Shown here: positions 1-12,599 of the stretch, piece by piece
Layout: each line of letters starts with the position of its first letter
How positions within the stretch are numbered: the first letter of the stretch is position 1
From: Silene noctiflora
Taxonomy: Eukaryota; Streptophyta; Magnoliopsida; Caryophyllales; Caryophyllaceae
DNA: 32,854 nucleotides
Assembly: GCA_009801015.1 (NCBI GenBank)
Contig: VHZZ01000445.1
Location: 107,213 to 140,066, forward strand
Direction of reading: 5' to 3'
Notes under the pieces: generated by a model
Database searches by the model: none
What the model saw: the letters and a program-made list of their open reading frames with translations, nothing else
What the model was told of the DNA's origin: nothing
Translations under genes and position numbers: made by a program

Positions 1-855
1 ATATATAAAGATAATCCTAATGAGAGACATGTGCATCGCACGAGCTTTCAACTAGTCTCTAGTAAATTATTCCTTATTTAGATGCTTATCCACATGAATA
101 CATGATTGAAAAACCGATTCTAGTAATTTCAACAAAACATATTAATAATTACTAAATAACTAAATTAATTCACTAATTGGAGAATTATGATCCATTATTG
201 TTTTTAGAACAACAAAGCGTCTTGCTTGTGACAAACACTATCTGTCACAAGTTGAAGACGGATAGTGTCCCTCTCACAATAAGGCAAGTGGAAGGACAAG
301 TGAGGAGGAAATGGAACACTCCATGGTTAGTGCCACTTACATATTGTGAGAGAGGCACTATTCGTCTTCAGCTTGTGACGGATAGTGTCCATCTTCAATG
401 AGAATTTGTGTTAGAACAATTAAATTCGATTTTAGGAAAAAAATACATGTAAGGGTTAATTTGTCTAGGCATGGGAAAAAAGTTAGGATATGAAAACTTA
501 TCGAAAAAGTATATAATCCCTTTATTCAACTCCACATTACCACTTTGCTTTTTTACGTTTGTCAATGCGTGTTTTACGCGGTAAATATCGTTAGCTACGT
601 TTTTGGAAAAATTATAAAAGTTGGATATTTATAATATACTCGTAAAGTCGAATCAAACAAGATCCCACGTGAATATAACTACATTTACATATTGAGAGAA
701 AATTGAATTCGAATACTCATCTGTAAATAGTATGCAAAATTGATAGTGGTAATGTGGATTTGAATGATCGAGGCATGAAAGACTAGAGCAAAACTAATTC
801 CGTAGAATTATTTTGTAACAAAAACTATGTCCGGATGGCGGGCCTAAAAAACTAG
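1..855. other. Upstream intergenic DNA
   Basis: AT-rich sequence with no supportable gene. The 74-residue open frame at 177-401 lies almost wholly inside the MITE at 213-410 and is not a gene. Outside the MITE I see no further repeat or RNA gene. Confidence 0.6.
213..410. mobile_element. Mutator-like MITE, copy 1
   Basis: A 198-bp non-coding foldback flanked by a perfect 9-bp direct repeat, ttagaacaa, at 204-212 and 411-419. The two arms are inverted copies: the left arm reads gtcacaagttgaagacgg and the right arm carries its near-complement, each followed inward by a complementary ctctcacaat stretch. A 9-bp target duplication is the signature of Mutator-superfamily transposition. The element has no transposase frame, so it would be non-autonomous. 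A second copy of the same family lies at 13089-13283. Confidence 0.82.
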
Positions 856-1040
856 TACAGCAAAAGATGATTATAGCATAACTGTGAAATCAAGGCCAAA
901 AGTGGGTTGAAGTTGAACACCGAAAATCAGTCCCAAAATCCCTCTTCCTCTCCCTCACCGTCACCCTGTCTCTCTGTCGCTCGCATCCACTACCGGAAAC
1001 CTGAATTCCACGTAATTACTGTATCACAATCCCCCCTCCT
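856..1040 (+). promoter_or_regulatory. MED14 promoter/5' leader, homologous to the VPS16 leader
   Basis: This region precedes the MED14 start codon at 1133. It contains a pyrimidine patch, ccctcttcctctccct (940-955), like the Y patch of plant core promoters, and a block aaacctgaattccacgta (997-1014). Both blocks, plus gtgaaatcaa at 884 and the following gccaaaa/tgggttgaa, recur in the same order upstream of VPS16 (15688-15813). I see no convincing TATA box. The transcription start is unknown, so the division between promoter and 5' UTR is inferred. Confidence 0.65.
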
Positions 1041-1077
1041 TGTTTCCGCCGGAGTGTTTCGCAAACCCTAATTTCAA

Positions 1078-1092
1078 ATGCATCTCAAGTAA
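1078..1092 (+). other. Possible short upstream ORF in the MED14 leader
   Basis: An ATG at 1078 opens a four-codon frame (M-H-L-K) that stops at 1090-1092, 40 bases before the MED14 start codon. If transcription begins in the Y-patch region, this ATG would be the first met by scanning ribosomes. Its effect is inferred only. Confidence 0.4.
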
Positions 1093-1132
1093 TTGGAACT
1101 GAAATCGCATCTATCTTTGAATTCCGGTGAAA

Positions 1133-2201
1133 ATGGAGGCGGAATTAGGGCAGAAGACGGTGGCTTTATCGACTCTGGTGAGCCGTACGGCTGAGGAATC
1201 CTTTATTTCTCTTAAAGAATTGGTTGATAAATCAAAGTCGTCGGATTTGTCTGATTCTGAGAAGAAGATTGATCTTCTTAAGTATATTGTTAAGACTCAG
1301 CAGCGTATGCTTCGCCTTAATGTCCTTGCTAAGTGGTGTAAGCAGGTTTTACTCTTTGCATTCTATTCAATTCAACTTCTGTTTCAATTCAATTCGGTTC
1401 GACGTCTGTTTCAATCAGTTATATTCAATTCAATGCTAAGGTTATTATAGTTAGTATGAACATTATGTTCAATGGTTTAATTTTAGGAACTTTTATTTCC
1501 GCGGAAAATATGCATACAATTGATGATGTGCTGGGTATGTTCAGCTGGAACTGTAGTTTTAATCAGCATATGGTTGGGTTAGTTTTAGAGATTATTTATA
1601 GGGCAATGTTTTGTAGAATTACTTGTTGGAAGTGACTTAGGGCGGATGTATTAGCGAAAAAGGAACACTTGTGGTTTATCGCGGATTTTTAGAATTTGGT
1701 TGTGTGGAATCTAGTTGAATTAGTTGTTTCTTCCCACCCGCGAAGTCATGTATATCGAACATGATGTATGTCGAACATGACATATATTGTAAGGAAAAGA
1801 GTTAAAAAAGTGATAAAACCTAATACATAAAACTATATATTTTGGAATTGGTAAATCAAATTCTTGGTATCTTAATTCTGATAAGTAAGAGCCGGACTCT
1901 TCTAATTCTTTGTTTTCTGGTTATCCGTACTCTTTGTTCTCTCTGTGTAATCGTGTAGGTTCTTTTTGTCAAATGCTGATAAATACAATGTTTGTGTCAA
2001 ATTAATTGATCCGCCAATTGCTTAAATTTGTAATTCTCAAGCTTAAGTCAAACAAAAGCTTATGTCCTTGTCTTTTGATTCACAGCAAAAACATTTAAGC
2101 TATGATCTGAGGTGTCTTGTAATGCAATAAAATCTAATAACATTTTGCGTTTTTGTCTTTTGTGACGGATTGTATCTAGAAGATGGTCACAGTCCAACGT
2201 G

Positions 2202-2234
<33 letters not shown>

Positions 2235-5200
2235 AAAAATAAAATTATTGCTTCTTATCGGGTCTACTTTTGTGTGCTTTGGTTGTGTAGGTTCCATTGA
2301 TACAATATTGTCAACAGCTTACATCAACTCTATCAAGTCATGATACATGCTTCACACAGACAGCAGATTCACTGTTTTTTATGCATGAGGGTTTGCAGCA
2401 AGCACGTGCACCTATTTATGATGTGCCGTCTGCAATTGAAGTCCTTCTAACAGGATCTTATGAGCGTTTACCAAAATGTGTAGAAAATGTGGGCATGCAA
2501 AATTCCTTGAATGAAAATCAACAGAAGCCTGCTTTGAGGAAGTTAGAAATTCTTGTAAGATCAAAATTACTTGAGATTTTTCTACCAAAGGAGATATCCG
2601 AGGTTAAAGTTTCAGATGGCACGGCTCTTCTGCGTGTGGATGGGGAGTTTCAGGTGCTCGTTACTCTTGGTTATAGAGGTCACCTCCACTTATGGAGGAT
2701 ATTGCACATGGAGCTTCTTGTTGGTGAGAGAAGTGGGGCCGTTAAGCTCGAAGAGTCAAGACGATTTGCCTTGGGAGATGACTTGGAGCGTAGGATGGCC
2801 GCGGCAGTTGAACAACAAAATAATCCATTTGTGACTTTGTACTCAGTTTTACATGAGTTGTGTGTTGCACTCATCATGGATACTGTTATAAGACAGGTTC
2901 ATGAACTTCGGCTGGGAAGATGGAAAGACGCCATCAAATTTGAACTGATTTCTGATGGAACACAAGGAGGAAGCGCTTCTTCCATGCAAATAAACCAAGA
3001 TGGAGAATATGAAACATCTGGTCACCGTACGCCGGGAGTGAAAATTGTTTACTGGTTGGACAATGATAAGAACGTAGGTGGATCTGATGCAGGATCTTGT
3101 CCATTCATCAAGATTGAACCTGGGGCTAACCTGCAAATCAAGTGTGTTCATAGCACCTTTGTGATCGACCCATCAACAGGGAAAGAAGCAGAGTTTGACC
3201 TGGATCAGAGTTCTATTGATGTAGAGAAGTTGCTTTTGAAAGCCATACGTTGCATTAGATACACTCGTTTACTGGAAATTAATAAAGAACTTACTGAGAA
3301 TGGTCAGTTCTCTCCAGATGCTGGTGATGTTCACCTTAGCTGTGACATGTATGAAACTGTTATGGAGTTTAAAAAGGTTAGTGCACTTGGTTATATCTCT
3401 TCTGTCTTTGTGGGATTTATTGCTCGTCTTTAAAAGTATTCTGTCATCATAGACTTTGTAGAATGTAACCAGAGCTTTGGGGTTTCTATATGTGACTGCA
3501 AGTTCTGTTTTTAGCTGACGAAGATAAGATGTATGATTTATATTTTTCCTCTTAGTTCACCTCCATTTTTCTGGTTTGTACGTTTCATACTTCCATGGCA
3601 TCTTGTTGGCGATTTGGGTAATTACGAGCTTCACTGTCGATGGTGACTGTTATTTTAAAACTCCATCTCTCAGACCTGGCCTTAGATTTATTTGCATCTT
3701 TAAGCATAAAAGTCCAGGAATTCTTATTGAATAGGGCCCTGTACATAGGAACGACTGATTTTATATAGTTGATGAACCTTTTTTTAGCCGCGTATATTAC
3801 TAAACATGCTTGTGGTATTGTCCATCGCTCTTGATTGTGGCTCTGTTTGTTCATTGTTGTGTATGTGTGTGTATTCTTAGTACATACTCAGCATTCTTTA
3901 GAGGCCTTTCTCTTTGAATCCTAACCTTCAACTAATGCTGTCTTCCGGAGGAAGCCATTTTTATGATTGAATGCTTCACTCATAACATCATTGCATACTT
4001 TCCAATGTTATCCTAAGTTCTTTTGTGTTTATTTAGCTGCTGTGGGATTTCCATAAATACAGGGATTGAATACTCTGTAACATCTGTTTATGGATTTTTT
4101 TTTTTTACAGAAAGACGCCAGGGAGGTTTCAAGAAAATCTGATGGACAAGAAGTACTTTGTGTGCGAGCATACGGTTCGGCATTCTTTATTCTTGGAATA
4201 AATATAAGGTTTCTTTCTGATTTTCTCTATGTAAAATGAGTGTATGACTGCAAATGGTGGATGCATTGAATTATGCTGTTGTCATTAAGAGTGGGCCTCG
4301 ACTACTTTTTATAGCTTGAGCCTTTTGGAATTTGTTCTAGATGCTTCCTGGATTACAATGCATTGTTTATGTCTGTTTGAATTTCAGTTATCTATGAATC
4401 GTGTTAAAAACTTGCTAGTCTCTGGTGCATCCTATATTTGAGAGTTGTGCAGAACGTATGGAAGATTTGTTTGGAGTAGAGGTTGGCGTGTTTCCTTGGC
4501 TGTTAAGACATTAGCCTTGATTTGAATTGTTGAAGAATAATAGTGTTAAGACTTAGCTTGCCTTTCAGGTAAAATAATCTCACTGAGAATCTTCATCCTG
4601 GTCAACATTACTTACCTTGTCTTGAAATGGATATGTCACTTGCTTTGAGAGTTCTCGATAGTAGTCTACTTTTGTATGAATAGCTATTTGATCAAGGCGA
4701 TGAAGTTTGCGTGGGGTGCCAGTCTAGGTTGTACTAGAATACTCTAGGTTGTGCGAGACTAAGAGGTTCAAAATTTTGGCATCTTTGACCAGGAGCTGAC
4801 TACCCACTCACTTTTTTTATACTAGTTAATGATACTACATTTCTGCTCTTGATTTGAACCATATAACTAATGTTCAAAATTTGCTCGACTTTGTACAACA
4901 ATGTGTTTGAATTTGATACAAATTTTGGGCACAATTTTACTTTGGGTCATATGGAAATAGAGTATGTGTTTTAGACATGAGGGTAAAATAACCTACATTT
5001 CCCCTTACCCTTTCATATGTTGGTGGCTTGGCGCCTTTCAAGCAGTGGGGTGATGTTTTGGTTATGTGTTCAAATTTGGCTGACCTCAGTGGTTTAGTTA
5101 AATAATAAAATCCTTTTCTTTGAAAGTAGGGGAAAGTAGACTATTTATACTTTCCCTTTTGTTTTTCTCTGAAGTGTGTTCTCTTTGCTGAATGAGCAAG

Positions 5201-8200
5201 CATAATTGGGGTTACCCTTGTCATTTTTTTCATAAACTTTGATATATCACTGAGTTGGGCGCTGTCAATATGATTCCTTTAATCTCGTATGGTAAGTAAT
5301 TTCGAAGCAGTAGATATACATGTTTCGACAATTTGAGTACTTTCTGTGTAGCAATTTAATTGTTTTGAGTTTTTTTCCCTCGCAGGAATGGACATTATCA
5401 ACTACAGTCATCCAGAACTATTATTCCTCTGGCAGCAATGTCAGAGTCTGAAGATGCTCTTAATCAGGGAACTCTATCTGCTTCCGAAGTTTTTGCTAAT
5501 TTGAGGATCAAATCTATTTTGCACTTGTTTGCATCTATCGGCACCTTTTTGGGCCTTCAGGTAATCCTAGTTGATTTTGTACGGTTAGATTTTAAGTTCT
5601 ACTTCTAATCTTTGTAAAGATGGTCTGCTGCTTCTGCTTTCTATAGTCAATATGTATATGGGTACCTCAGAGACTCATATGGGTACCCTATATACTCAGA
5701 TCGAACTAACTTATGGTACGAACCGTACAAACTATACAAATACACATATTACTACCTCAGAGACACATATGTGTACCCTATATACACAAATCGAATTGTG
5801 TATCTGGACTCCTAATATGTGTATCCAGAGTCATATTTTATGGATCCACCACCCAAACACAAACTCTGACTGCCCGCCTCCACTACCCCATACCCCTGCC
5901 ACCTCACGTCAACGACTTTCCCGGTCAACAAACGGCGGTGGCTTCTGCCATCACATAACTCCCATGCTTGGGTCTTTGCCTGTCACCGTTCCCACTGCCG
6001 CTGTCATACAGCGACCCCACAAGTATCCCTACGATGTAGGGGTAGGGTTGATGTGGTGGGTATTAAAGCAGTGGATTCTTGGTGAGGGTGGGGGTGGGGG
6101 TAGGCAGATGTAATTCAGGTTGGAGGTTTATGTGGCTTCTTTTCCCAAGGCCTGGTCTTGATTTATGTGGCTTCCATATGAGTGTCGGGAATGAGCTAGT
6201 GTACAAGAGTACAATTGCTTCCTACTAGTCTAGGTCTGGATGATGCTCTCCTCTTCCGCCGTGGTTTTGAGTTTCACAATTAGTTCTGCCGATTTGTTAT
6301 TTTCTGTAAGTCCTACATTTTTGGTCTGGTGTATCGGACAATATAAGAATTCTCAAAATTGTTGTGGTTTGTGCTACAGGTTTATGTGAATGGCTTCTCT
6401 TCAGTCAAATTGCCCAAAAACATCTTAACTGGATCAAACTTTTTATTAATGGGATTCCCAGACTGTGGCAGCTCCTACTTTTTGCTTATGCAATTAGACA
6501 AGAGCTTTAAATTTGTCTTCCAATTACTCGAGACTCAGCCTGAGCAATCAGAAACGTCTAAGACCTTTGACATTGTGCGCTGCAAGAAAATTGACGTTGA
6601 CAACATGCTGATGCTTGAAGATGAAATGAATCTGAGTATCCTTGATTTGCGGAAGATGGCTGCCTTTTTACCTATCGTTGGGAGTCCTAATCAGGCCTCA
6701 AGCTTGCTTTCTGAGCTTACCCAAAAGGGGTTGGTATCTGTTACTGTTCCTCCGTCATGTTTTTCCTCCCTTATTGATGAAGTATTTGAGGTTGAGAAAG
6801 GAAGTCTGACACCAAAGCACGAGGGAAGTTTCGAGATGCCACATTTCAACCGAGCCCTCAAATTGCCTACTCATTATAATGATTCTTTATATTCTGCTAC
6901 CATCACTAAAGGGTTAAGTCAGTCAACGTCTGTGAGTTCTCTTTCTGCTGTGCAAACGAATAGTGGTGCTCATAAAATGTCTGTTTCTAAGTCCGAGCAG
7001 GACCTTGCCTCACTCGGGTCACCACAATCAGTCGAAGTTACTCTTTTTAAGTCAATGGATGAAGATAATTTGAGGTTTATGAATGAATCTAATCTAGGTT
7101 TACCTGGTAGATCGTCTCATTTTCTATCTCCCACTCGTTCTACTGGTCCGCGTTCATTGATGTCAGGGGGTAATGTTAGTGCATCGAGAAGTTCCTCTAA
7201 TGGCCTTGTTGGAGCTACTGGCGTTAATAGATCTGACTCATTGTCTGCCACTCCATGTAAGAATATCATCCTTGTTGCTCTTAATTCCTTATTTTTGGTG
7301 AAATATTTGTTTTGTTGTTAGGGCGACGGCTATAAACTCTTCCCGTATTTTGTATTGCTGCAGGTCCAGTAACTATGTCTGATGATGATAGGAATCCTAG
7401 GAAGCGGAAAGTTTCTGATATGCTGAATTCATTACCATCACTTCGAGGTCTGTTAGCGGATGTAGAGGTTTCTAAAAAAAGAAAGTTATTAGTTGGCCAA
7501 CCTTTAGCACTTTCAGCTGCTTCATCTAATAGTATGCGTAATGCGGAAAGACTCAGCTATGGCGATCTTTTGGCCGAAGCAAACAGGGGAAATGCACCTT
7601 CAGGTGTATATATATCAGCACTACTTCATGTTATCAGGCATTGTTCGCTTTGTATCAAACATGCTAGGCTAACTACTCAGATGGATGCCTTGGACATTCC
7701 CTATTTTGAAGAAACAGGTCCTAGGGCTTCATTTTTACACATTTGGGTCAAAATCCCTTCTATTCAAGGAGATTCTTGGCCGTACATTTGCTTGCGTCTA
7801 GGTAAACCAGGAAAGTTGTTTTGGGATGTGAAGATTACTGACAAACATTTTAGAGATTTGTGGGATCTGCAGAAGGGAGAGAGCGATACGTCGTGGGGAA
7901 GTGGTGTTCGCATTGCTAATACTTCTGACGTAGATTCTCATATCCGCTATGATTGTGAAGGCGTTACCTTAAGTTATCAGTCAGTTGAAGCTGATAGTAT
8001 CAAGAAGCTTGTGGCAGACATTCATAGACTTTATAACGCTAGAATGTTTGCTCTTGGAATGCGGAAACTTCTAGGTGTTAAGACCAGAGATAAAATTGAA
8101 GAAAGTGTAAATTCTGAGGGTAAACCTGTTGACGGACCTCACCGATTATCAGAGCAAATGAGGAAGGCATTTCGAATTGAAGCTGTTGGACTCACGAGCG

Positions 8201-11200
8201 TATGGTTTAGCTTTGGTTCTGGGGTTCTAGCTCGTTTTGTTGTTGAGTGGGAATTTGATAGAGATGGATGCACCATGCATGTTACACCCGATCAGCTTTG
8301 GCCTCATACTAAGGTAGGTTGTTAAATTTATATGTTCTTTGGACAGTCTGTTACCTCTTTTGCGTGGCATTGGATGTCAAGTGATCATATTGTGGTTATT
8401 CATTACTTTTTCTCTGTCTATCTTGACAGAATGCATCTTTTCATGTTTTGGGGGATTTTACAAGGATGTATTTATGATAGCTTTAGAAAACTGTATCCCG
8501 AGTCTTCATGACTGTTTAGTTCTTTTCTTCTTATGCACTCTTTCTTAATAAGGTTCAGATTTTATGTTTAGGCCGTCTCACAATAAGGTTTGTTCTTTGC
8601 TTTGTTCCTTTTCTGGCAACCTTTTGGACAGTTTCATCCTTTTGAAAACGTGATAATTACAAGGAAAAAAAACTCGTTTGTGCCCACTTGTATACCCTTG
8701 TTGCTATGTTACATGAAATGCAATTCATTTTGCTCCTCTCTCCCCTCTAACTTGTCCCCACTTGTGTACCCTTTTTTCTCTCTTTATTTCTTGTGCCAAC
8801 AGGGGTGTGAACCTTAATGGGAGATAGGAGTATACAAAGAGGGGGTTCGTAATCAACAATTTTAGGATGTGATGATGACATGCAATCAGTGTGTAGTGAT
8901 TATGATATTTTATTTCTGAAAATATTGATGAAGCCTATATTTCGTTCTCTATTTATTAAACCGAGGAGTTATGGTGTACCATGTGTACACTGTTGTGAGT
9001 TTGCGCCCTGTTTGTTGATCTGATGAAACTAGTTAATGTAACATAAATTTTTGATGTTAGCTATATCTATTTGGTATTTTCCGGAAGAAAGAAAAAGATA
9101 GCACTGCTTATACATATTTCAGGTCTTAGTTTTGTAAGTCGTTGAAGAAACATTTTCCTTACAAATAGATAACAATTATAGGTGTAATCAACCATTCAAA
9201 CAGTTGATTGTATAGATCAATTTGAGTGGAGTCTGAAGCTGTTGGGGTTATGGCACAGAGGGGATGTATGTGGTTTCTGTATTTACTTAACGGTGGACGC
9301 CATATATCTCTAGTCCATACAATTAAAAATCGCAATTATATACGGAGTACTATGTATAGTGTTTTTGCTTCTGAAATTTCCCTTGAGTTCCTAAAATGAC
9401 AGGTACTATTTCATTTTGCAGTTTCTTGAGGACTTCATAAATGGAGGTGAAGTGGAATCTCTATTGGACTGCATCCGCCTTACAGCCGGACCTCTACATG
9501 CTCTAGCTGCAGCTACCAGACCAGCTCGGGCCGGTCAGACTGCAATTGTTCCAGGTGTCGGGTCTACATTGCCAGCTGTGTCCAGACAAGGAACCCATGT
9601 TTCAGGCCATGGAGTTCTTTCCAATGGTATTGCACCAAATATGGGTCCCATCACTGCACCATCCACGTCAGCTGCAGCACCAGCTACTCTTGGTAATCAT
9701 GCTGGTGCTATGCTAGCAGCTGCAGGACGCGGGAGTTCGGGCATAGTACCTAGTTCGTTATTGCCAATTGATGTTTCTGTCGTGCTAAGAGGCCCTTATT
9801 GGATAAGAGTTATTTACCGTAAGCATTTTGCAGTGGATATGCGGTGTTTTGCAGGAGATCAAGTATGGCTTCAGCCGGCCACACCACCAAAAGGCGGTCC
9901 TTCAGTTGGAGGGTCATTACCCTGTCCACAGTTCAGACCTTTCATCATGGAGCATGTTGCTCAGGAACTGAATGGTTTAGAGCCTAATTTTGTCGGTGGG
10001 CAGCAAACTGTCGGAGGGACAATTTCAAACACTCCGGCTTCTAGTTCTGGTCCGAACGGAAGCAGAGTTAATATTTCAAGCAGTTCTGCAATGTCTAGGC
10101 CAGGAAGCCAGGTTTCTGGTTTGAACCGTGCTGGAAATTCCCTTTCTTCCCCTCCTAACATGGCTGCTGGCCCAGGGTTAGCTTTAAGGAGATCTCCAGT
10201 TGGAGGTGTCCCGGCTCATGTAAGAGGAGAACTAAATACAGCTATAATTGGCCTAGGGGATGATGGTGGGTATGGTGGAGGATGGGTCCCACTTGTTGCG
10301 CTTAAAAAGGTGCTACGAGGTATCTTGAAATATCTAGGAGTTTTGTGGCTTTTTGCACAGCTACCTGATCTTTTGAAGGAGATACTTGGTTCTATTCTTA
10401 AAGAAAATGAGGGTGCATTGTTGAATTTAGATCAGGAGCAGCCAGCTTTGCGCTTTTTTGTGGGGTAAGATCTTTGAGTTTCTTTTCCAAAGGCTTTGCA
10501 TTCTTTGGTCTTTTAAGGGATTCTACTTAAATGCATGCTTCTTTAGACTTAATCCGTTCATGAGTTACTTGAATGCACGGTAAGTTAACTTCTCTTTGAG
10601 AGGTGAAATCTGAAATGTTTGCAGTTACTGTGCTTGAGAGGAATTAAGGTAGAATTTGAATATGGGTGTTGGGACGTCTAGGGCGGGAATAGTATGGGTG
10701 TAGGGCAGAAGTAGATAAGGGGGAATATATAACAGTTTTTCTAATGCGTGCCCTAAGGGCACACATTAATAGGAGCCTAGTTAAAGAAAGAATTAGAAGT
10801 TAAAATATATCATGAGAAATGCAAGTATCAAGTCATTTATAGCATATTTAGTGAAACTTTTTTCCGATTCTTTATAAAATTAGGCTCTTATGCGTGTCCT
10901 TAGAGCACACGCTAGAAAAACCGATGCTGTAAAAACTTCTTATATGGTGCTGTATATTGCTCTCCTATGTATTATGTGATATATAGTTCTTTCCGAGCCC
11001 TTGTGTTCTTTAAACAATTAGATTCCACATCCTTTTTTTCCCTAAATTTTATTATTTGTTAGACTAATGGTTTGCTAGTTTTTTTTACTATCAAGCTGTT
11101 CCGGAAATCATATAAAGACTTGTTTATTGGCATTTGTTTGTTGTGATACTGCATTTTAGATGTAAGAAAAAAAGCAAATTTTGAGGATATTAATTTGAGT

Positions 11201-12012
11201 TCTGCCGCTGTGACAGGGGCTACGTGTTTGCAGTAAGTGTCCATAGAGTTCAGCTTATCTTGCAGGTTTTAAGTGTGAAACGTTTCCATCATCAACAGCA
11301 GCAGCAGCAGCAGCAAAATGCCTCTAATGCCCCTGAAGAACTAACCCAATCTGAAATAAGCGAGATATGTGATTACTTCAGCAGACGTGTTGCATCTGAG
11401 CCCTATGATGCTTCACGTGTGGCATCATTTATCACTCTTCTCACTTTGCCAATCTCGGTTTTAAGAGAATTTTTGAAACTAATAGCCTGGAAAAAAGTCA
11501 TGTCCCAAGCACAAGGTGGAGATGTAGCACCTGCCCAAAAACCGCGTATAGAATTATGCCTTGAAAATCATGCTGGTTTAGTGGATGGAAACTCGGGAAA
11601 TTTGTCGGGCACCAAAAGCAATATCCATTATGATCGGCCTCACAACTTGGTCGATTTTGCACTTACTGTTGTTCTTGATCCGGCCCACATCCCTCACATT
11701 AATACAGCAGGCGGTGCTGCTTGGTTACCATATTGCGTGTCGGTTAGGTTAAGATACTCATTTGGGGAAAACTCAAATGTTTCCTTTTTGGGAATGGAAG
11801 GAAGCCATGGGGGCCGAGCTTGTTGGTTGAGAGTTGATGATTGGGAAAAATGCAAACAAAGGGTGGCTCGTTCCGTGGAAGTACATGGATGTCCGCCGGC
11901 GGATATTTCTCAAGGCAGGTTAAAATTAGTTGCGGATAATGTTCAAAGAGCTTTGCATTTGTGCCTTCAGGGCTTAAGAGATACTGTTGCTGGTCTTTCA
12001 GGAGCCTCTTGA
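1133..12012 (+). CDS. MED14: Mediator of RNA polymerase II transcription subunit 14
   Basis: MED14 (Arabidopsis SWP/STRUWWELPETER) is the nuclear scaffold joining Mediator head, middle and tail, and in plants it controls cell number and defence transcription. Coding exons: 1133-1345, 2291-3376, 4111-4208, 5386-5560, 6380-7256, 7364-8313, 9422-10464, 11217-12012, all with GT-AG introns and compatible phases, giving 1745 residues against about 1700 in Arabidopsis. The N-terminal MED14 domain (about residues 5-210) shows KTQQRMLRLNVLAKWCKQ, FFMHEGLQQARAP and LTGSYERLPKC. A basic nuclear-localisation region lies near 828-857 (PRKRK, then KKRK). A low-complexity G/S/P/A linker follows the conserved AGPLHALAAATRPARA, then SVVLRGPYWIR and GDDGGYGGGWVPLVALKKVL. 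A run of eight Gln (1507-1514) interrupts the C-terminal region, which continues with LTLPISVLREFLKLIAWKK. The start is the ATG at 1133, since the frame upstream has only GTG. No frameshift or stop is seen. Confidence 0.96.
2202..2230. repeat. Poly(T) tract of 29 in MED14 intron 1
   Basis: An uninterrupted run of 29 T lies about 60 bases before the exon 2 acceptor. The preceding tgtgacggat motif (2161-2170) resembles the arm of the Mutator-like MITEs, so this may be a fragment of one. Alternatively it is a poly(A) tail on the minus strand or simple slippage. Confidence 0.7.
3377..4110 (+). other. MED14 intron 2
   Basis: A phase-0 intron with donor gttagt and a poly-T tract before the acceptor ttacag. 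I see no repeat or RNA gene in it. The 89-residue minus-strand frame at 3585-3854 resembles nothing I know. Confidence 0.8.
4209..5385 (+). other. MED14 intron 3
   Basis: A 1.18-kb intron splitting an AGG arginine codon (AG|G), with donor gtttct and acceptor tcgcag. T-rich throughout. I see no transposon, repeat or RNA gene. Confidence 0.8.
5663..5795. repeat. Two-copy tandem duplication, 90-bp period
   Basis: In MED14 intron 4, a 43-bp unit beginning tacctcagaga at 5663-5705 recurs at 5753-5795 with a few substitutions (actcatatggg becoming acacatatgtg). A further degenerate atatgtgtatccagag follows near 5816. The block is rich in short palindromes such as catatg. Confidence 0.8.
5861..6113. 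other. Strand-asymmetric GC-rich island in MED14 intron 4
   Basis: The left part (5873-5925) is rich in C and CCA/CCT. The right part (6030-6108) is rich in G, including gggtgggggtggggg. Both contrast with the AT-rich intron. The opposed composition suggests an inserted foldback element, but I could not define terminal repeats or a target duplication. The 153-residue frame here (5652-6113) is low complexity and not credible as a gene. Confidence 0.45.
8314..9421 (+). other. MED14 intron 6
   Basis: A 1.1-kb phase-0 intron with donor gtaggt and acceptor ttgcag. It holds a short tacggagtact sequence near 9343 that looks like a Stowaway end remnant, and two imperfect copies of a cccacttgtgtaccctt-like segment near 8683 and 8758. 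Nothing else was recognised. Confidence 0.65.
10735..10921. mobile_element. Foldback MITE in MED14 intron 7
   Basis: About 187 bp with inverted ends. The left end gtttttctaatgcgtgccc and the right end gagcacacgctagaaaaac are near reverse complements, and the complementarity continues inward through ggagcctagtt and aaattaggctc. The interior is AT-rich and non-coding. I could not identify a clean target duplication, so the superfamily is unassigned. Confidence 0.72.
11293..11316 (+). repeat. CAG repeat coding a polyglutamine run
   Basis: CAA, six CAG, then CAA encode eight consecutive glutamines in the last MED14 exon. The Arabidopsis protein, as I recall it, has only an interrupted Q stretch here. 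A repeat of this kind is likely to vary in length between alleles. Confidence 0.9.
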
Positions 12013-12396
12013 TTAGTAGTAACTTTTTTTGTTTTTGTTTTCGTTTTCGTTGTAGCTCGTGTCCCCGTCTTTTGTTCTGCTTATAGCTGCTTATTGCTCT
12101 ACTGGACCTTTGGTGAGAGGGTGTATCATAATTTTGATGTATACTGTTTTTCAATTGTTTTGTTATTAAGGTGTTAGTTCCTCTGTATAGTTTAGTCAAT
12201 GTATTCATTATGTAAATTACATGTTGAAAGTGTTAAGTTTCAATATGTGTAGTCAGTGGAGAGCTCTTAGGTGGTACATTGTTCCGATGGACTTTTATGT
12301 GGCGCGAGGCTATCTTTATCCCCAAACTCAACATATTTTAAGATCTGATAATTGATTACTTTTACTGCCCTCTGTATATTTATAATTGAAATCTGT
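12013..12396 (+). other. MED14 3' UTR and downstream flank
   Basis: T-rich sequence following the TGA stop at 12010-12012, containing several TTTTGT/TTGTTTT stretches and an AATGTA near 12200 typical of plant 3' ends. The exact cleavage site cannot be read from the sequence. Confidence 0.55.
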
Positions 12397-12538
12397 ATCT
12401 ATTATAATAATAACATTAAAAGACACTATGAGCCTTACTTGAGCGCTATGTGGCATAATCTATCTTTATAATATAATAACATTAAAAGGCAAATTAAAAG
12501 GCATGATGAGCCTTATCTGAGCGCTATGTGGCATAATC
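12397..12538. repeat. Tandem duplication, two diverged copies
   Basis: A unit containing ataataacattaaaag followed by atgagcctta, then gagcgctatgtggcataatc, occurs at 12397-12460 and again at 12462-12538. The second copy carries a small internal duplication of the attaaaaggca segment. Confidence 0.85.
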
Positions 12539-12599
12539 GACCATCCTCGCATTAACATTACCATTAACATTTGGAGCTCCTTTTATACTCCTCACCAAT

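Noticed and set aside
5652..6113. 153-residue open frame in MED14 intron 4
   Set aside because: It consists of a tandem duplication plus a low-complexity C/G-rich island, lies within an intron, and resembles no protein family.
11240..11290. An extra splice site within the last MED14 exon (ttgcag followed by gtttta)
   Set aside because: The protein reads through without interruption and matches MED14 across the site, so no intron is needed.
11744..12208. 154-residue minus-strand frame overlapping the MED14 end
   Set aside because: It is a shadow of the last MED14 exon and its 3' UTR; the + strand frame is the conserved one.
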